Positions 26,500 to 35,229 of a stretch of DNA of 64,000 nt are shown one piece after another; position 1 is the stretch's first letter; every line of letters begins with the position of its first letter. The DNA lies in NCBI GenBank assembly GCA_038533575.1, contig JBCAYL010000001.1, positions 1,392,226 to 1,456,225 of the forward strand. Reading direction: 5' to 3'. The notes under the pieces were generated by a model. That model was given only the letters and a program-made list of their open reading frames with translations. It was not told the DNA's origin and did not search any database. The DNA comes from Pseudomonadota bacterium. Its GTDB lineage: Bacteria > Pseudomonadota > Alphaproteobacteria > Rhodobacterales > Rhodobacteraceae. The position numbers were made by a program, and so were the translations under genes.

Positions 26500-27483
26500 A
26501 TGGCCGACGGCTCCCTCGATCTCGACATGACACCCACGCGCGAAGTGCAGGTGCGCGATGTGTTCGGTATCGACTCGGACATGGTCGTGCGCGGCTTCGA
26601 GGACGGGTCCGAGCGCGTGCCGGAGGTGGATTCCACCTACAAATTCGACCCAGATACCACGCTGGCGATCCTCGCGGGCTTTCACAACAACCGCCGGGTC
26701 ATGATCCAGGGCTATCACGGCACGGGCAAATCCACGCATATCGAGCAGGTGGCCGCGCGGCTGAATTGGCCCGCCGTGCGCGTCAATCTGGACAGCCACA
26801 TTTCCCGGATTGATCTCATCGGCAAGGACGCGATCAAGCTGAAGGACGGCAAGCAGGTCACCGACTTCCAGGAGGGCATCCTGCCCTGGGCGCTGCGCAA
26901 TCCCTGCGCCATCGTCTTCGACGAATACGATGCGGGCCGCGCCGACGTGATGTTCGTCATCCAGCGGGTGCTGGAAACCGACGGAAAGCTCACGCTCCTC
27001 GACCAGAACAAGGTGATCACGCCCCACCCCTATTTCCGCATTTTCGCAACGGCGAACACGGTGGGCCTAGGCGACACGACGGGGCTCTACCACGGCACGC
27101 AGCAGATCAACCAAGGCCAGATGGACCGCTGGTCGCTGGTGGCGACTTTGAATTACCTGAGCGTCGGCGCCGAAAGCGCGATCGTTCTGGCCAAGAACCC
27201 GCACTACAACAACGAGAAGGGCCGTAAGACGATCGAGCGGATGGTCACCGTGGCCGACATGACCCGCACGGCCTTCATGGCCGGCGACCTCTCCACGGTC
27301 ATGTCGCCGCGCACCGTCATCGCCTGGGCCCAGAACGCGGAGATCTTCCGCAATGTGGGCTACGCCTTCCGCCTGTCGTTCCTCAACAAGTGCGACGAGC
27401 TCGAGCGCGCGACGGTGGCCGAGTTCTACCAGAAATGCTTTGACGAAGAGCTGCCCGAAAGCGCGGCCAACATCACGGCGTGA
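26500..27483 (+). CDS. cobS: Aerobic cobaltochelatase subunit CobS
   Basis: A 327-residue MoxR-like AAA+ ATPase subunit that, with CobT and CobN, inserts cobalt into hydrogenobyrinic acid diamide in aerobic B12 synthesis. The Walker A motif is [10 protein letters not shown], Walker [10 protein letters not shown], and [11 protein letters not shown] is the sensor-1 region. AAGGA precedes the ATG at 26500. It overlaps the next small gene by 4 bp (GTGA) and forms one unit with cobT. The large subunit CobN is not in the window, and no cobalamin riboswitch was seen upstream. Confidence 0.97.
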   Translation: MADGSLDLDMTPTREVQVRDVFGIDSDMVVRGFEDGSERVPEVDSTYKFDPDTTLAILAGFHNNRRVMIQGYHGTGKSTHIEQVAARLNWPAVRVNLDSHISRIDLIGKDAIKLKDGKQVTDFQEGILPWALRNPCAIVFDEYDAGRADVMFVIQRVLETDGKLTLLDQNKVITPHPYFRIFATANTVGLGDTTGLYHGTQQINQGQMDRWSLVATLNYLSVGAESAIVLAKNPHYNNEKGRKTIERMVTVADMTRTAFMAGDLSTVMSPRTVIAWAQNAEIFRNVGYAFRLSFLNKCDELERATVAEFYQKCFDEELPESAANITA

Positions 27484-27884
27484 GGACGGACGTCGGCCTT
27501 ACCGCGGGCGTTTTGGGACTTGTCGCTGCTACGGCCATGGCCGGCGGCGCGTTCGACGCCATTGATCGCGACCTGCGCGCGAACGAGCCCGGGTTCGCCG
27601 AAACCCGCTGCCTCGCCCTCAAGGACGCCGTCACGGTCTACGCTCAGATTTTTTCGGCAAACCCGGTCTATGGCCGAGATGAAAGCAAGCGCGCGGCCTT
27701 CGACTGGGCCCAGGATCTGGAATTGAGCCGCGTCGGCGCCAACAAGGATGAAAAGGCCCGCCTCATCACCGCCTATCTCGACTATTTTGGGCCCGTGACG
27801 GCCTCATCTCTGGTGCCCAATCTGGACATCTACCAACGAGACAAGGCCTATTGTTTGGAGAGGTTCTCACGGTCCGATGAGTAA
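27480..27884 (+). CDS. Small exported protein between cobS and cobT
   Basis: A 134-residue protein I do not recognise. It starts with GTG overlapping the cobS stop and its end overlaps the cobT start by 8 bp, so it is translated as part of the cobS-cobT unit. Residues 1-22 look like a signal peptide ([19 protein letters not shown]). The mature part is mainly helical and charged, with two cysteines (ETRCLAL and KAYCLERF) near either end that could form a disulfide. Being exported, it is unlikely to be part of the cytosolic chelatase itself. Confidence 0.75.
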   Translation: MRTDVGLTAGVLGLVAATAMAGGAFDAIDRDLRANEPGFAETRCLALKDAVTVYAQIFSANPVYGRDESKRAAFDWAQDLELSRVGANKDEKARLITAYLDYFGPVTASSLVPNLDIYQRDKAYCLERFSRSDE

Positions 27885-29757
27885 GCAATCCGACAATCCC
27901 GCCGATCCGTTCAAGAAGGCCGTGGCCGAGGCCGCCAAGGTCATCGCCGATGATGCGGAGCTGACGGTTTCCTATTCCGTGGACCCGCCGGGGGCCACGA
28001 CCGACACGCTGCGCCTGCCGCAGGTCTCGCGCCGAATGACGCGGGACGAGGTGCTGCTCGCGCGCGGCACGGCGGACGCGCTGGCGCTCCGGCACAAGTA
28101 CCACGACGCGGGCACGTTCAACCGCTACCTGCCGCCCGGCAACATGGCGCGCGATCTCTACGAGGCGATGGAGACGGCGCGCTGCGAGGCGGTGGGCGCG
28201 CAGGCCATGCCGGGCACGGCTTCCAACATCGACCACAAGATCGCCAACGAGGCCATGCGCAAGGGCTACGGCGACATCAAGGAGGCCGCCGAGGCGCCGC
28301 TTGCCGTCGCCGCGGGCTACCTCATCCGGCACCTGGCCACGGGGCGCGATCTCCCCTCGGACGCCGCCAACGTCATGGACCTCTGGCGCGGCTATATCGA
28401 AGGCCAGGCGGGCGGCACGCTCGAAGGCCTCGAGGGCATGCTCGCCGACCAGGCCCAGTTCGCGAAATTCGCGCGGCAGATCATCTCCGATCTGGGCTAT
28501 GGCGACCAGCTCGGCGACGATCCGGACGATTTCGACGAGAACGAGGAAGACGAAGCCGAGGGCGAACCGGAGGATCAGGACCAGCCTGACAGCACCGGCG
28601 AGGATGACAGCGACAGCGAAGACGATGTCGATGCCGCGCCCGAGCAAAGCCAGGAACAGCAGCAGGACGCAGCCCAGGCCTCCGTCACCATGGATGACAT
28701 GGCCGAGGCGGAGATGGCCGAAGAGGCCGACATGCCCGAGGGCGACGCGCCGCTCGAGCCCCCCTCCCCTCCGCCCCATTCCGAGGCGGACCCGGATTAC
28801 ACCGTCTATGACACCGAGAACGACGAGGAGATCCGCGCCGAAGACCTCGCCGAACCGGCCGAGCTCGAACGCTTGCGGACCTACCTCGATCAGCAGCTCG
28901 ACCCGCTGAAAGGTGCCGTGAGCCGGCTCGCGAACAAGCTCCAGCGGCGGCTGCAGGCCCAGCAGAACCGGAGCTGGGAGTTCGACCGTGAAGAGGGAAT
29001 GCTCGATGCGGGCCGCCTCGCGCGCGTCGTGGCGAACCCCACGACGCCGCTTTCCTTCAAGATCGAGAAGGACACGGAATTCCGCGACACGGTGGTGACG
29101 CTGCTCCTCGACAATTCGGGCTCCATGCGGGGCCGCCCGATCTCCATCGCGGCGATCTGCGCGGACGTGCTGGCGCGCACGCTGGAACGGTGCTCGGTGA
29201 AGGTGGAGATCCTGGGCTTCACCACCCGCGCCTGGAAGGGCGGGCTTTGCCGCGAGGGCTGGCTCGCCGAAGGCCGCCCGCAGCAGCCCGGACGCCTCAA
29301 CGACCTGCGCCACATCATCTACAAGAGCGCCGACGCGCCCTGGCGCCGCGCGCGCCCCAACCTCGGGCTCATGATGAAAGAGGGGCTCCTCAAGGAGAAC
29401 ATCGACGGCGAAGCGCTCGAATGGGCGCACAAGCGGATGGTGGGCCGCGCGGAAGCGAGAAAGATCCTCATGGTCATTTCCGATGGCGCGCCGGTGGACG
29501 ACAGCACGCTTTCGGTGAACCCGGCCAATTACCTCGAAAAGCACCTGCGCGACGTGATCGCCATGGTCGAGAAGAAGAAGATGGTGGAACTGATCGCCAT
29601 CGGGATCGGCCATGACGTGACCCGCTACTACGACCGGGCGGTGACGATCACGGATGTCGAACAGCTCGCAGGCGCGATGACCGAGCAGCTCGCCTCGCTC
29701 TTTGACAGCGATCCCCGGGCACGGGCGCGCGTGATGGGCATGAAGCGCGCGAGCTGA
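27877..29757 (+). CDS. cobT: Aerobic cobaltochelatase subunit CobT
   Basis: A 626-residue partner of CobS, cobaltochelatase activity. The N-terminal domain (about 1-215) is helical; residues about 215-310 are a highly acidic Asp/Glu/Gln-rich linker; the C-terminal part is a von Willebrand A domain with the metal-binding DNSGSMRG motif (DxSxS) near residue 413 and an ISDGAPVDD strand, matching BchD/ChlD-type chelatase subunits. Its ATG lies inside the end of the preceding small gene. Length fits the family (about 630). Confidence 0.97.
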   Translation: MSKQSDNPADPFKKAVAEAAKVIADDAELTVSYSVDPPGATTDTLRLPQVSRRMTRDEVLLARGTADALALRHKYHDAGTFNRYLPPGNMARDLYEAMETARCEAVGAQAMPGTASNIDHKIANEAMRKGYGDIKEAAEAPLAVAAGYLIRHLATGRDLPSDAANVMDLWRGYIEGQAGGTLEGLEGMLADQAQFAKFARQIISDLGYGDQLGDDPDDFDENEEDEAEGEPEDQDQPDSTGEDDSDSEDDVDAAPEQSQEQQQDAAQASVTMDDMAEAEMAEEADMPEGDAPLEPPSPPPHSEADPDYTVYDTENDEEIRAEDLAEPAELERLRTYLDQQLDPLKGAVSRLANKLQRRLQAQQNRSWEFDREEGMLDAGRLARVVANPTTPLSFKIEKDTEFRDTVVTLLLDNSGSMRGRPISIAAICADVLARTLERCSVKVEILGFTTRAWKGGLCREGWLAEGRPQQPGRLNDLRHIIYKSADAPWRRARPNLGLMMKEGLLKENIDGEALEWAHKRMVGRAEARKILMVISDGAPVDDSTLSVNPANYLEKHLRDVIAMVEKKKMVELIAIGIGHDVTRYYDRAVTITDVEQLAGAMTEQLASLFDSDPRARARVMGMKRAS

Positions 29758-29785
29758 GCACGCGGGCGACCTCTCGAAGGATTTC

Positions 29786-29835
29786 GTGCCTCCGGCGGCC
29801 CTCCGGGGGAGGTACAAGGCACAAAGAAGACGGGG
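29786..29835 (+). repeat. Intergenic hairpin repeat, copy 3
   Basis: GTGCCTCCGGCGG...GGAGGTACAAGG then CACAAAGAAGACGGGG. The CCTCC and GGAGG blocks pair into a stem. It fills over half of the cobT to M24 peptidase gap and points along transcription. Confidence 0.7.
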
Positions 29836-29844
29836 ACCACCGCC

Positions 29845-31617
29845 ATGTTTCAGACATTCAAGAGCGCGACGACGCCGGAGCAGGGGCCGCCGCGGCTCGC
29901 GGCCTTGCGCGCGAAGATGGCGGAGATGGGCGTGGACGGCTTCATCGTGTCACGGGCGGATGCGTGGCAAGGCGAGTACGTCGCGCCTTGCGACGAGCGC
30001 CTCGCCTGGCTCACCGGGTTCACCGGGTCCGCTGGCTTCTGTGTCGTGCTCGCAGAGAGGGCCGGTCTCTTCGTGGACGGGCGGTACCGGGTTCAGGCGC
30101 GCGCGCAGGTCGCCCCGGACTTCACTACTGTGGACTGGCCAGAGACGACGCTGGCCGTGTGGATCCTCGAGCACGCGCCGGAGGGGTCGAAGATCGCCTA
30201 CGATCCCTGGCTTCACGTGCCAAGGCAACTCCATGAGCTGGCGCGCCTCGAGGCTGCGGGCCATTCGCTTCAGGCCATTGAGAACCTCATCGACGCGATC
30301 TGGGAGGACCGCCCTACCCGGCCCGACGGGCGCGCCTTTTCCCACCCCCTCGAACTCGCGGGGGAAACGAGTGCCTCGAAACGCGCGCGGCTGGGCCAGG
30401 ACCTCGCGGCAGCGGGCGACGACGCGGCCATCATCACGATGCCCGACGCGATCTGCTGGCTCCTCAACATACGTGGCGCGGATATCCCGCGCATCCCGAT
30501 CCTGCAAAGCTTCGCCATCCTCCGGGCCGATGGGCAGGTGTCGATCTTCGTGGAGGCCTCCAAGGTGGCTGGGCTGGAGATCGACGCCGAGATCTTTGCG
30601 CCGGACACATTCCTGGCGGCCGTCGCGGCCCTGACGGGAACGGTCCGGCTCGATCCCGACAGCTGCCCGGAAGCCGTGCGTGCGGCGGTCACGGCCAGAG
30701 TGCACGAAGGGCGCGATCCCTGCCTCCTTCCCAAGGCGCGCAAGAACGCCGCGGAACTCGAAGGCACACGGGCGGCCCACCGGCGGGACGCCGTTGCCAT
30801 GGTCGAATTCCTCGCCTGGCTCGATGCGCAGCCCCCCTCGGAGGTGACCGAGATCGGCGCCGTGGAAGCCCTCGAGGGATTTCGCCGGGCCACGAATGCC
30901 CTCCAGGACATCAGTTTCGAGACGATCTCCGGCGCGGGTCCCAACGCGGCCCTGCCCCATTACCGCGTCTCGGACGAGACCAACCGGACGCTGGCGGAGG
31001 GTGAGCTCTACCTCGTCGATAGCGGCGGCCAGTACGTGGACGGGACGACCGACATCACCCGCACCGTGGCGATCGGCGCACCCGACAAGGAGGCAAGGGA
31101 CGCCTTCACGCGCGTGTTGCAGGGCATGATCGCGCTCTCACGGCTGCGCTTCCCGCGTGGCGTGGGCGGCGCCCATATCGATGCCTTGGCGCGCGCGGCG
31201 CTGTGGATGGCGGGACAGGATTTCGACCACGGGACCGGGCACGGCGTGGGCTCCTACCTCTCGGTCCACGAGGGGCCGGCACGCATTTCCCGGGCCTCGA
31301 CGGTGCCTCTCGAGCCCGGAATGATCCTCTCGAATGAGCCCGGCTATTACCGGGAGGGCGCCTTCGGCATCCGGATCGAGAACCTCATCGTCGTCCAGGA
31401 CGCGGGCGACCTGGCAGGCGCGGACCCGCGTCCCTGGCTCGATTTCGAAACGCTCACCTACGTCCCCATCGACACCCGCCTCGTCGTCAAGGAGATGCTC
31501 ACGAAAGCGGAGCGGGACTGGCTCAATGCCTATCACGCCGAATGCGCGGAGCGGTTGACAGGCCAGCTGTCGGAGCGGGCCGAGGCGTGGCTCGCAGGCG
31601 CGACATTGGCAGTCTGA
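29845..31617 (+). CDS. Xaa-Pro aminopeptidase (M24B, three-domain type)
   Basis: A 590-residue metallopeptidase that removes an N-terminal residue preceding proline. Two creatinase-like N-terminal domains (about 1-310) precede the pita-bread catalytic domain. Dinuclear metal ligands are visible in DSGGQYVDGTTDITR (two Asp), GTGHGVGSYL (His), SNEPGYY (Glu) and IRIENL (Glu). The length fits the cytosolic three-domain form rather than E. coli PepP (441). A weak Shine-Dalgarno lies before ATG 29845. A 7-bp hairpin (TCTGACA/TGTCAGA, 31613-31632) overlaps its stop codon. Confidence 0.95.
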   Translation: MFQTFKSATTPEQGPPRLAALRAKMAEMGVDGFIVSRADAWQGEYVAPCDERLAWLTGFTGSAGFCVVLAERAGLFVDGRYRVQARAQVAPDFTTVDWPETTLAVWILEHAPEGSKIAYDPWLHVPRQLHELARLEAAGHSLQAIENLIDAIWEDRPTRPDGRAFSHPLELAGETSASKRARLGQDLAAAGDDAAIITMPDAICWLLNIRGADIPRIPILQSFAILRADGQVSIFVEASKVAGLEIDAEIFAPDTFLAAVAALTGTVRLDPDSCPEAVRAAVTARVHEGRDPCLLPKARKNAAELEGTRAAHRRDAVAMVEFLAWLDAQPPSEVTEIGAVEALEGFRRATNALQDISFETISGAGPNAALPHYRVSDETNRTLAEGELYLVDSGGQYVDGTTDITRTVAIGAPDKEARDAFTRVLQGMIALSRLRFPRGVGGAHIDALARAALWMAGQDFDHGTGHGVGSYLSVHEGPARISRASTVPLEPGMILSNEPGYYREGAFGIRIENLIVVQDAGDLAGADPRPWLDFETLTYVPIDTRLVVKEMLTKAERDWLNAYHAECAERLTGQLSERAEAWLAGATLAV

Positions 31618-31672
31618 CACAAACCTGTCAGAAAGGCGCGACACAGTTCTGGCAACCCGGGGGAGAGCAGCC

Positions 31673-32014
31673 ATGGCCGACCACATCAAGATCCGCAAAG
31701 CACCGGGAACATGGTCCGTCCGCGTGGGCGGCGCCGTGCTGGGCGAGTCGAGCGCCGCGCTCGAACTGGCCGAAGGCAGCTATCCCGAGGTGATCTATTT
31801 CCCGCGGGACGACTTCGCGATGGCCTTCCTCGATCCGTCCGACAAGTCCACGCACTGCCCGCACAAGGGCGATGCGAACTACTTCCACATCGTCACGAAG
31901 AGCACGACGCTCGAAAACGCGGTCTGGAGCTACGAAAGCCCGAAGGAGGGCGTGGCCGAGATTGCCGGATACCTCGCCTTCGGGCACGAAGACGTGACGG
32001 TGGAGAAGATCTAG
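31673..32014 (+). CDS. DUF427 domain protein
   Basis: A 113-residue beta-rich protein of family DUF427. The core blocks are GTWSVRVGGAVLGES, YPEVIYFPRDD, the CPHKGDANYF motif and ENAVWSYESP. Its function is unknown. It lies 55 nt after the M24 peptidase and its stop overlaps the convergent ClC gene by 4 bp. The CPHKGDA motif may bind a nucleotide or metal, but this is a guess. Confidence 0.9.
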   Translation: MADHIKIRKAPGTWSVRVGGAVLGESSAALELAEGSYPEVIYFPRDDFAMAFLDPSDKSTHCPHKGDANYFHIVTKSTTLENAVWSYESPKEGVAEIAGYLAFGHEDVTVEKI

Positions 32015-33669
32015 GAGTGCTCTTCCGCGGCCGTGGCCGCGAGCGCCCGGTTATAGGCCTTGAGAGCGTCCACCTGGAAGAGGGCACCGATCAGGTTGGG
32101 CCTGCCGTCCTTCAGTGACACCACGGGCAGGAAGACCTCGTTGGTGGCCTCGAAGATGGGCATCGCAGTCTCGAGCGTGGCCGTCTCTGTCACGTAGAGG
32201 CTTTGCCCGATGAGCTCGAGGCACCGCGCCTCGGAGGCGGCCCGTGGATGATCGGGGCGCCGCATCATCTGCATGACCCCGAAGGTCGCGAGCAGGTAGG
32301 CCTGCGGTCCGGCCGCGAGGTGCACGCCGCGCCGCTCGATCTGGCTCAGGAAGAAAGAGCGGTCTACGAGCTTTGCTGAGATCGCGGTGGAGAGCGAGAC
32401 CGCCACCATGACCGCGAGGCCGGTCTGCCAGTCTCCGGTGAGCTCGAAAACGATGAGTGTCGTGGAGATCGGCGCGCCGAGCACGGCCGCGCTCACCGCC
32501 CCCATCCCGGCGAGCGCGTAGAGCGTCTCCGAGCCGGAGACATCCGGAAAGATGCCCGTGGCGATCACCCCGAAGGCGAGCCCGGTGAGAGCTCCCACCA
32601 TGAGCGAGGGGGAAAAGACCCCGCCCCCCATGCGACCGGCCATCGTGATCGCGACGGCCGCGATCTTGATGATGCAAAAGACCACGGCCTCGTGGAGCAG
32701 CAGGTTGCCCGAGAGCGCGGCGGTCGTCGTCTCGTAGCCCACGCCGATGATGTGCGGGTAAAAGATCGCGATGGCCCCGAGGAGGGCGCCGGACATCATC
32801 GGACGCGTCCAGCGGGGAAGCCGGGTCCACCCGTGGGCAAGTGTTCCCAGCCCGTCCACCCAGAAGATCGTGCGCATGAGAATGACCGCTACGAGCCCGC
32901 AGGTGAGGCCGAGGATCAGGAAGGCGGGCAGCTCCACGTAAAAGGCCAGCATGTTCTGCGTGGGCAGAGAAAACTCCGTGATGTCGCCGAATTGCGCCCT
33001 GGAGACCACCGTCCCCGCCACCGACGCGATGACGATGGGGGCAAAGGCATGGACTGCGAAGTGACGAAGGATGACCTCCAAGGCGAAGAGAGCCCCCGCG
33101 ATGGGGGCGTTGAATGACGCGCTGACCGCCGCCGCGACGGCGCATCCGAGGAGATCACGGCCAGTGATCCCGTCTGCGCGAATGAAGTTCGACACCTTCG
33201 TGGCAATGACCCCGGCGAGGTGCACCACGGGCCCCTCTCGCCCCGTGGAGCCGCCGGAGGAGAGCGTGATCCAGGAGGCCACGGCGGAGGCGAGGCCAGC
33301 CTTCACCTCCACCCGCCCGTCTTTCAGCGCGGCGCCTTCGATGACATCGGCCACCGAGCGCACGCGCCCATCATTCGTGAAACGGTCGAGGATCAGGCCC
33401 ACGGCCATGCCGCCGATGATCGGTGTCACGAGCACCCAGTACCAGGGCAATTCGCGCGCCCAGGAATGCAGCATGGCGAGGTCGGACGTCCCGTAGATGG
33501 AGCCCTGAAGCTTGATGATGGCGAGCCGGAAGCCCACGGCGGCGAGCCCGGCTGCGACGCCGATCATAAGCGCGATGAACCAGAACTGGATCTGGCTCGG
33601 CCCTTGCGCGCGCAGCACCGCCCAGCTGCGCCGGGTGGCCTCCGTGATTTCGGACAGGACGCGGTCCAT
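32011..33669 (-). CDS. ClC-type chloride channel/transporter with C-terminal CBS region
   Basis: A 552-residue membrane protein with about ten hydrophobic segments. The anion-filter motif GGSTGREGPVVH includes the gating Glu145 (GREGP); GRMGGGVFSPSLMVGA supplies the second filter region (GxFxP). After about residue 440 a soluble CBS-like segment follows (LYVTETATLETAMPIFEATN). Transporter versus channel cannot be decided by eye. The ATG at 33669 has GAGGGG upstream; the longer frame runs into the divergent dehydrogenase promoter region. Confidence 0.93.
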   Translation of the reverse strand: MDRVLSEITEATRRSWAVLRAQGPSQIQFWFIALMIGVAAGLAAVGFRLAIIKLQGSIYGTSDLAMLHSWARELPWYWVLVTPIIGGMAVGLILDRFTNDGRVRSVADVIEGAALKDGRVEVKAGLASAVASWITLSSGGSTGREGPVVHLAGVIATKVSNFIRADGITGRDLLGCAVAAAVSASFNAPIAGALFALEVILRHFAVHAFAPIVIASVAGTVVSRAQFGDITEFSLPTQNMLAFYVELPAFLILGLTCGLVAVILMRTIFWVDGLGTLAHGWTRLPRWTRPMMSGALLGAIAIFYPHIIGVGYETTTAALSGNLLLHEAVVFCIIKIAAVAITMAGRMGGGVFSPSLMVGALTGLAFGVIATGIFPDVSGSETLYALAGMGAVSAAVLGAPISTTLIVFELTGDWQTGLAVMVAVSLSTAISAKLVDRSFFLSQIERRGVHLAAGPQAYLLATFGVMQMMRRPDHPRAASEARCLELIGQSLYVTETATLETAMPIFEATNEVFLPVVSLKDGRPNLIGALFQVDALKAYNRALAATAAEEHS

Positions 33670-33758
33670 GGCGCTTCTACCCCTCTGGGCAGCGCGTGGT
33701 GCCTTTCGCCCCGGCGCGGCGTCCCCTATGCTCGCGCTCCGGACTTGACGGAGACGAC

Positions 33759-35132
33759 ATGCCCATCGACGCCGCCCTTGCTGCCCTGTCCCGAACGTTA
33801 GGGGATCGCCTGAGGCGCTCCAAGTCCGATTTGGCATTGCACGGGCGCTCGGAGTCGCATTTTGCGGAAATGCCACCGGACGCGGTCGCCTATCCGGAGA
33901 CGACGGCGGAAGTCGCTGAAATCGTACGCATTTGCGCAGCCGAAGGCTGCCCCGTCATCGGGTTTGGAACGGGGACGGCGCTCGAGGGACATACCAGCGC
34001 GCCGCGGGGCGGGATCAGCGTGGATTTCAGCCGCATGGCGCGCCTCCTGCGGGTGGATCCCGAGGACATGGTCGCCGTCGTGCAGCCCGGATTGACGCGC
34101 GAGAGCCTGAACGAGGACCTCCGGGCCTCGGGCCTCTTCTTCCCGGTGGATCCCGGTGCCAACGCGTCGCTCGGCGGGATGGCCTCCACGCGCGCCTCTG
34201 GGACGACAGCCGTCCGCTACGGGACGATGCGCGACAACGTCGCCGCGCTCGAGGTCGTGACCGCCGAAGGCGCCATCATCCGCACCGGAACGTCAGCGCG
34301 GAAATCATCGGCGGGCTACGATCTCACCGCCCTCTTCGTGGGCGCGGAAGGCACGCTCGGCCTCATCACGGAGCTCACGCTCCGCCTGCACGGGCAGCCA
34401 GAAACGACGGCGGCCGCCGTGGCGGCCTTTCCTGCTGTGGGTGATGCGGTCGCGACCGTCATCGAGACCATCCAGAGCGGGATTCCCATGGCGCGGATCG
34501 AACTTCTCGACGCGGCCTCCATTGCTGCCGTCAACGCCCATTCCCACCGGGAGGACCCGGTCACGCCGCACCTGTTCGTGGAGTTTCACGGCTCACCCAC
34601 CGCGGTAGCGGAAGAGGCCGAGGCCTTCGGTGCGATTGCCGGCGCGCACGGCGCGGCGGGGTTTCGCTGGTCCGAACGGCAGGAGGACCGCACCGCCCTG
34701 TGGGCCGCGCGCCACGCCGCCTATTACGCGATCCTCGCCTCCCGGCCCGGCGCCCGTGCCGTGGTGACGGATGTCTGCCTGCCCATCTCGAAGCTCGCGG
34801 AGGCCGTGGACGCGACAGCCGCCGACATCGATGCGAGCCCCATCCCGGGGCCCATCCTCGGCCATGTGGGCGATGGAAACTATCACGCGATCCTGCTCAT
34901 CGACCCCGAGGCGCCAGAAGAGAAGCAGGCGGCGCTCGACCTGCAGACCCGCATGGTCGCGCGGGCGCAGGCCCTCGGCGGGACGGCCACGGGGGAGCAC
35001 GGCGTGGGCATGGGGAAGCTCGGCTATATGGAGGCCGAGCATGGCGGGGCCTGGGGGCTCATGGGCGAGATCAAGCGCGCGCTCGATCCAGCGGGGATCA
35101 TGAACCCGGGGAAGCTCGTGCGCCAGAATTGA
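33759..35132 (+). CDS. FAD-linked oxidase, D-lactate dehydrogenase (cytochrome)/GlcD type
   Basis: A 457-residue VAO/PCMH-fold flavoprotein. The FAD-binding domain shows VIGFGTGTALEGHT, the GLFFPVDPGANASLGGM loop and GTMRDNV; the C-terminal cap ends with GHVGDGNYHAILL (active-site histidines) and GEHGVGMGKLGYM. It probably oxidises D-lactate or a related 2-hydroxy acid (glycolate is possible) and passes electrons to cytochrome c or quinone. GGAG precedes the ATG at 33759. It is divergent from the ClC gene. Confidence 0.9.
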   Translation: MPIDAALAALSRTLGDRLRRSKSDLALHGRSESHFAEMPPDAVAYPETTAEVAEIVRICAAEGCPVIGFGTGTALEGHTSAPRGGISVDFSRMARLLRVDPEDMVAVVQPGLTRESLNEDLRASGLFFPVDPGANASLGGMASTRASGTTAVRYGTMRDNVAALEVVTAEGAIIRTGTSARKSSAGYDLTALFVGAEGTLGLITELTLRLHGQPETTAAAVAAFPAVGDAVATVIETIQSGIPMARIELLDAASIAAVNAHSHREDPVTPHLFVEFHGSPTAVAEEAEAFGAIAGAHGAAGFRWSERQEDRTALWAARHAAYYAILASRPGARAVVTDVCLPISKLAEAVDATAADIDASPIPGPILGHVGDGNYHAILLIDPEAPEEKQAALDLQTRMVARAQALGGTATGEHGVGMGKLGYMEAEHGGAWGLMGEIKRALDPAGIMNPGKLVRQN

Positions 35133-35159
35133 GAGGCCCGCGCGCGGGGCAACCACGGG

Positions 35160-35197
35160 ATGCCTCCGGCGGAGGTACGACGCACAAAGAAACCGGG
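35160..35197 (+). repeat. Intergenic hairpin repeat, copy 4 (short form)
   Basis: GCCTCCGGCGGAGGTAC, then GACGCACAAAGAAACCGGG. The CCTCCGGCGGAGG core is a near-perfect palindrome. It lies in the 97-bp gap between the convergent dehydrogenase and recN genes. Confidence 0.7.
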
Positions 35198-35229
35198 ATC
35201 GCGCGCCAGACCCAGCGCATCGCGCGGCG

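Noticed and set aside
31613-31632. TCTGACA/TGTCAGA hairpin over the M24 peptidase stop codon as a terminator
   Set aside because: It is followed by AAGGCGCG rather than T residues, and the DUF427 gene follows closely in the same direction.
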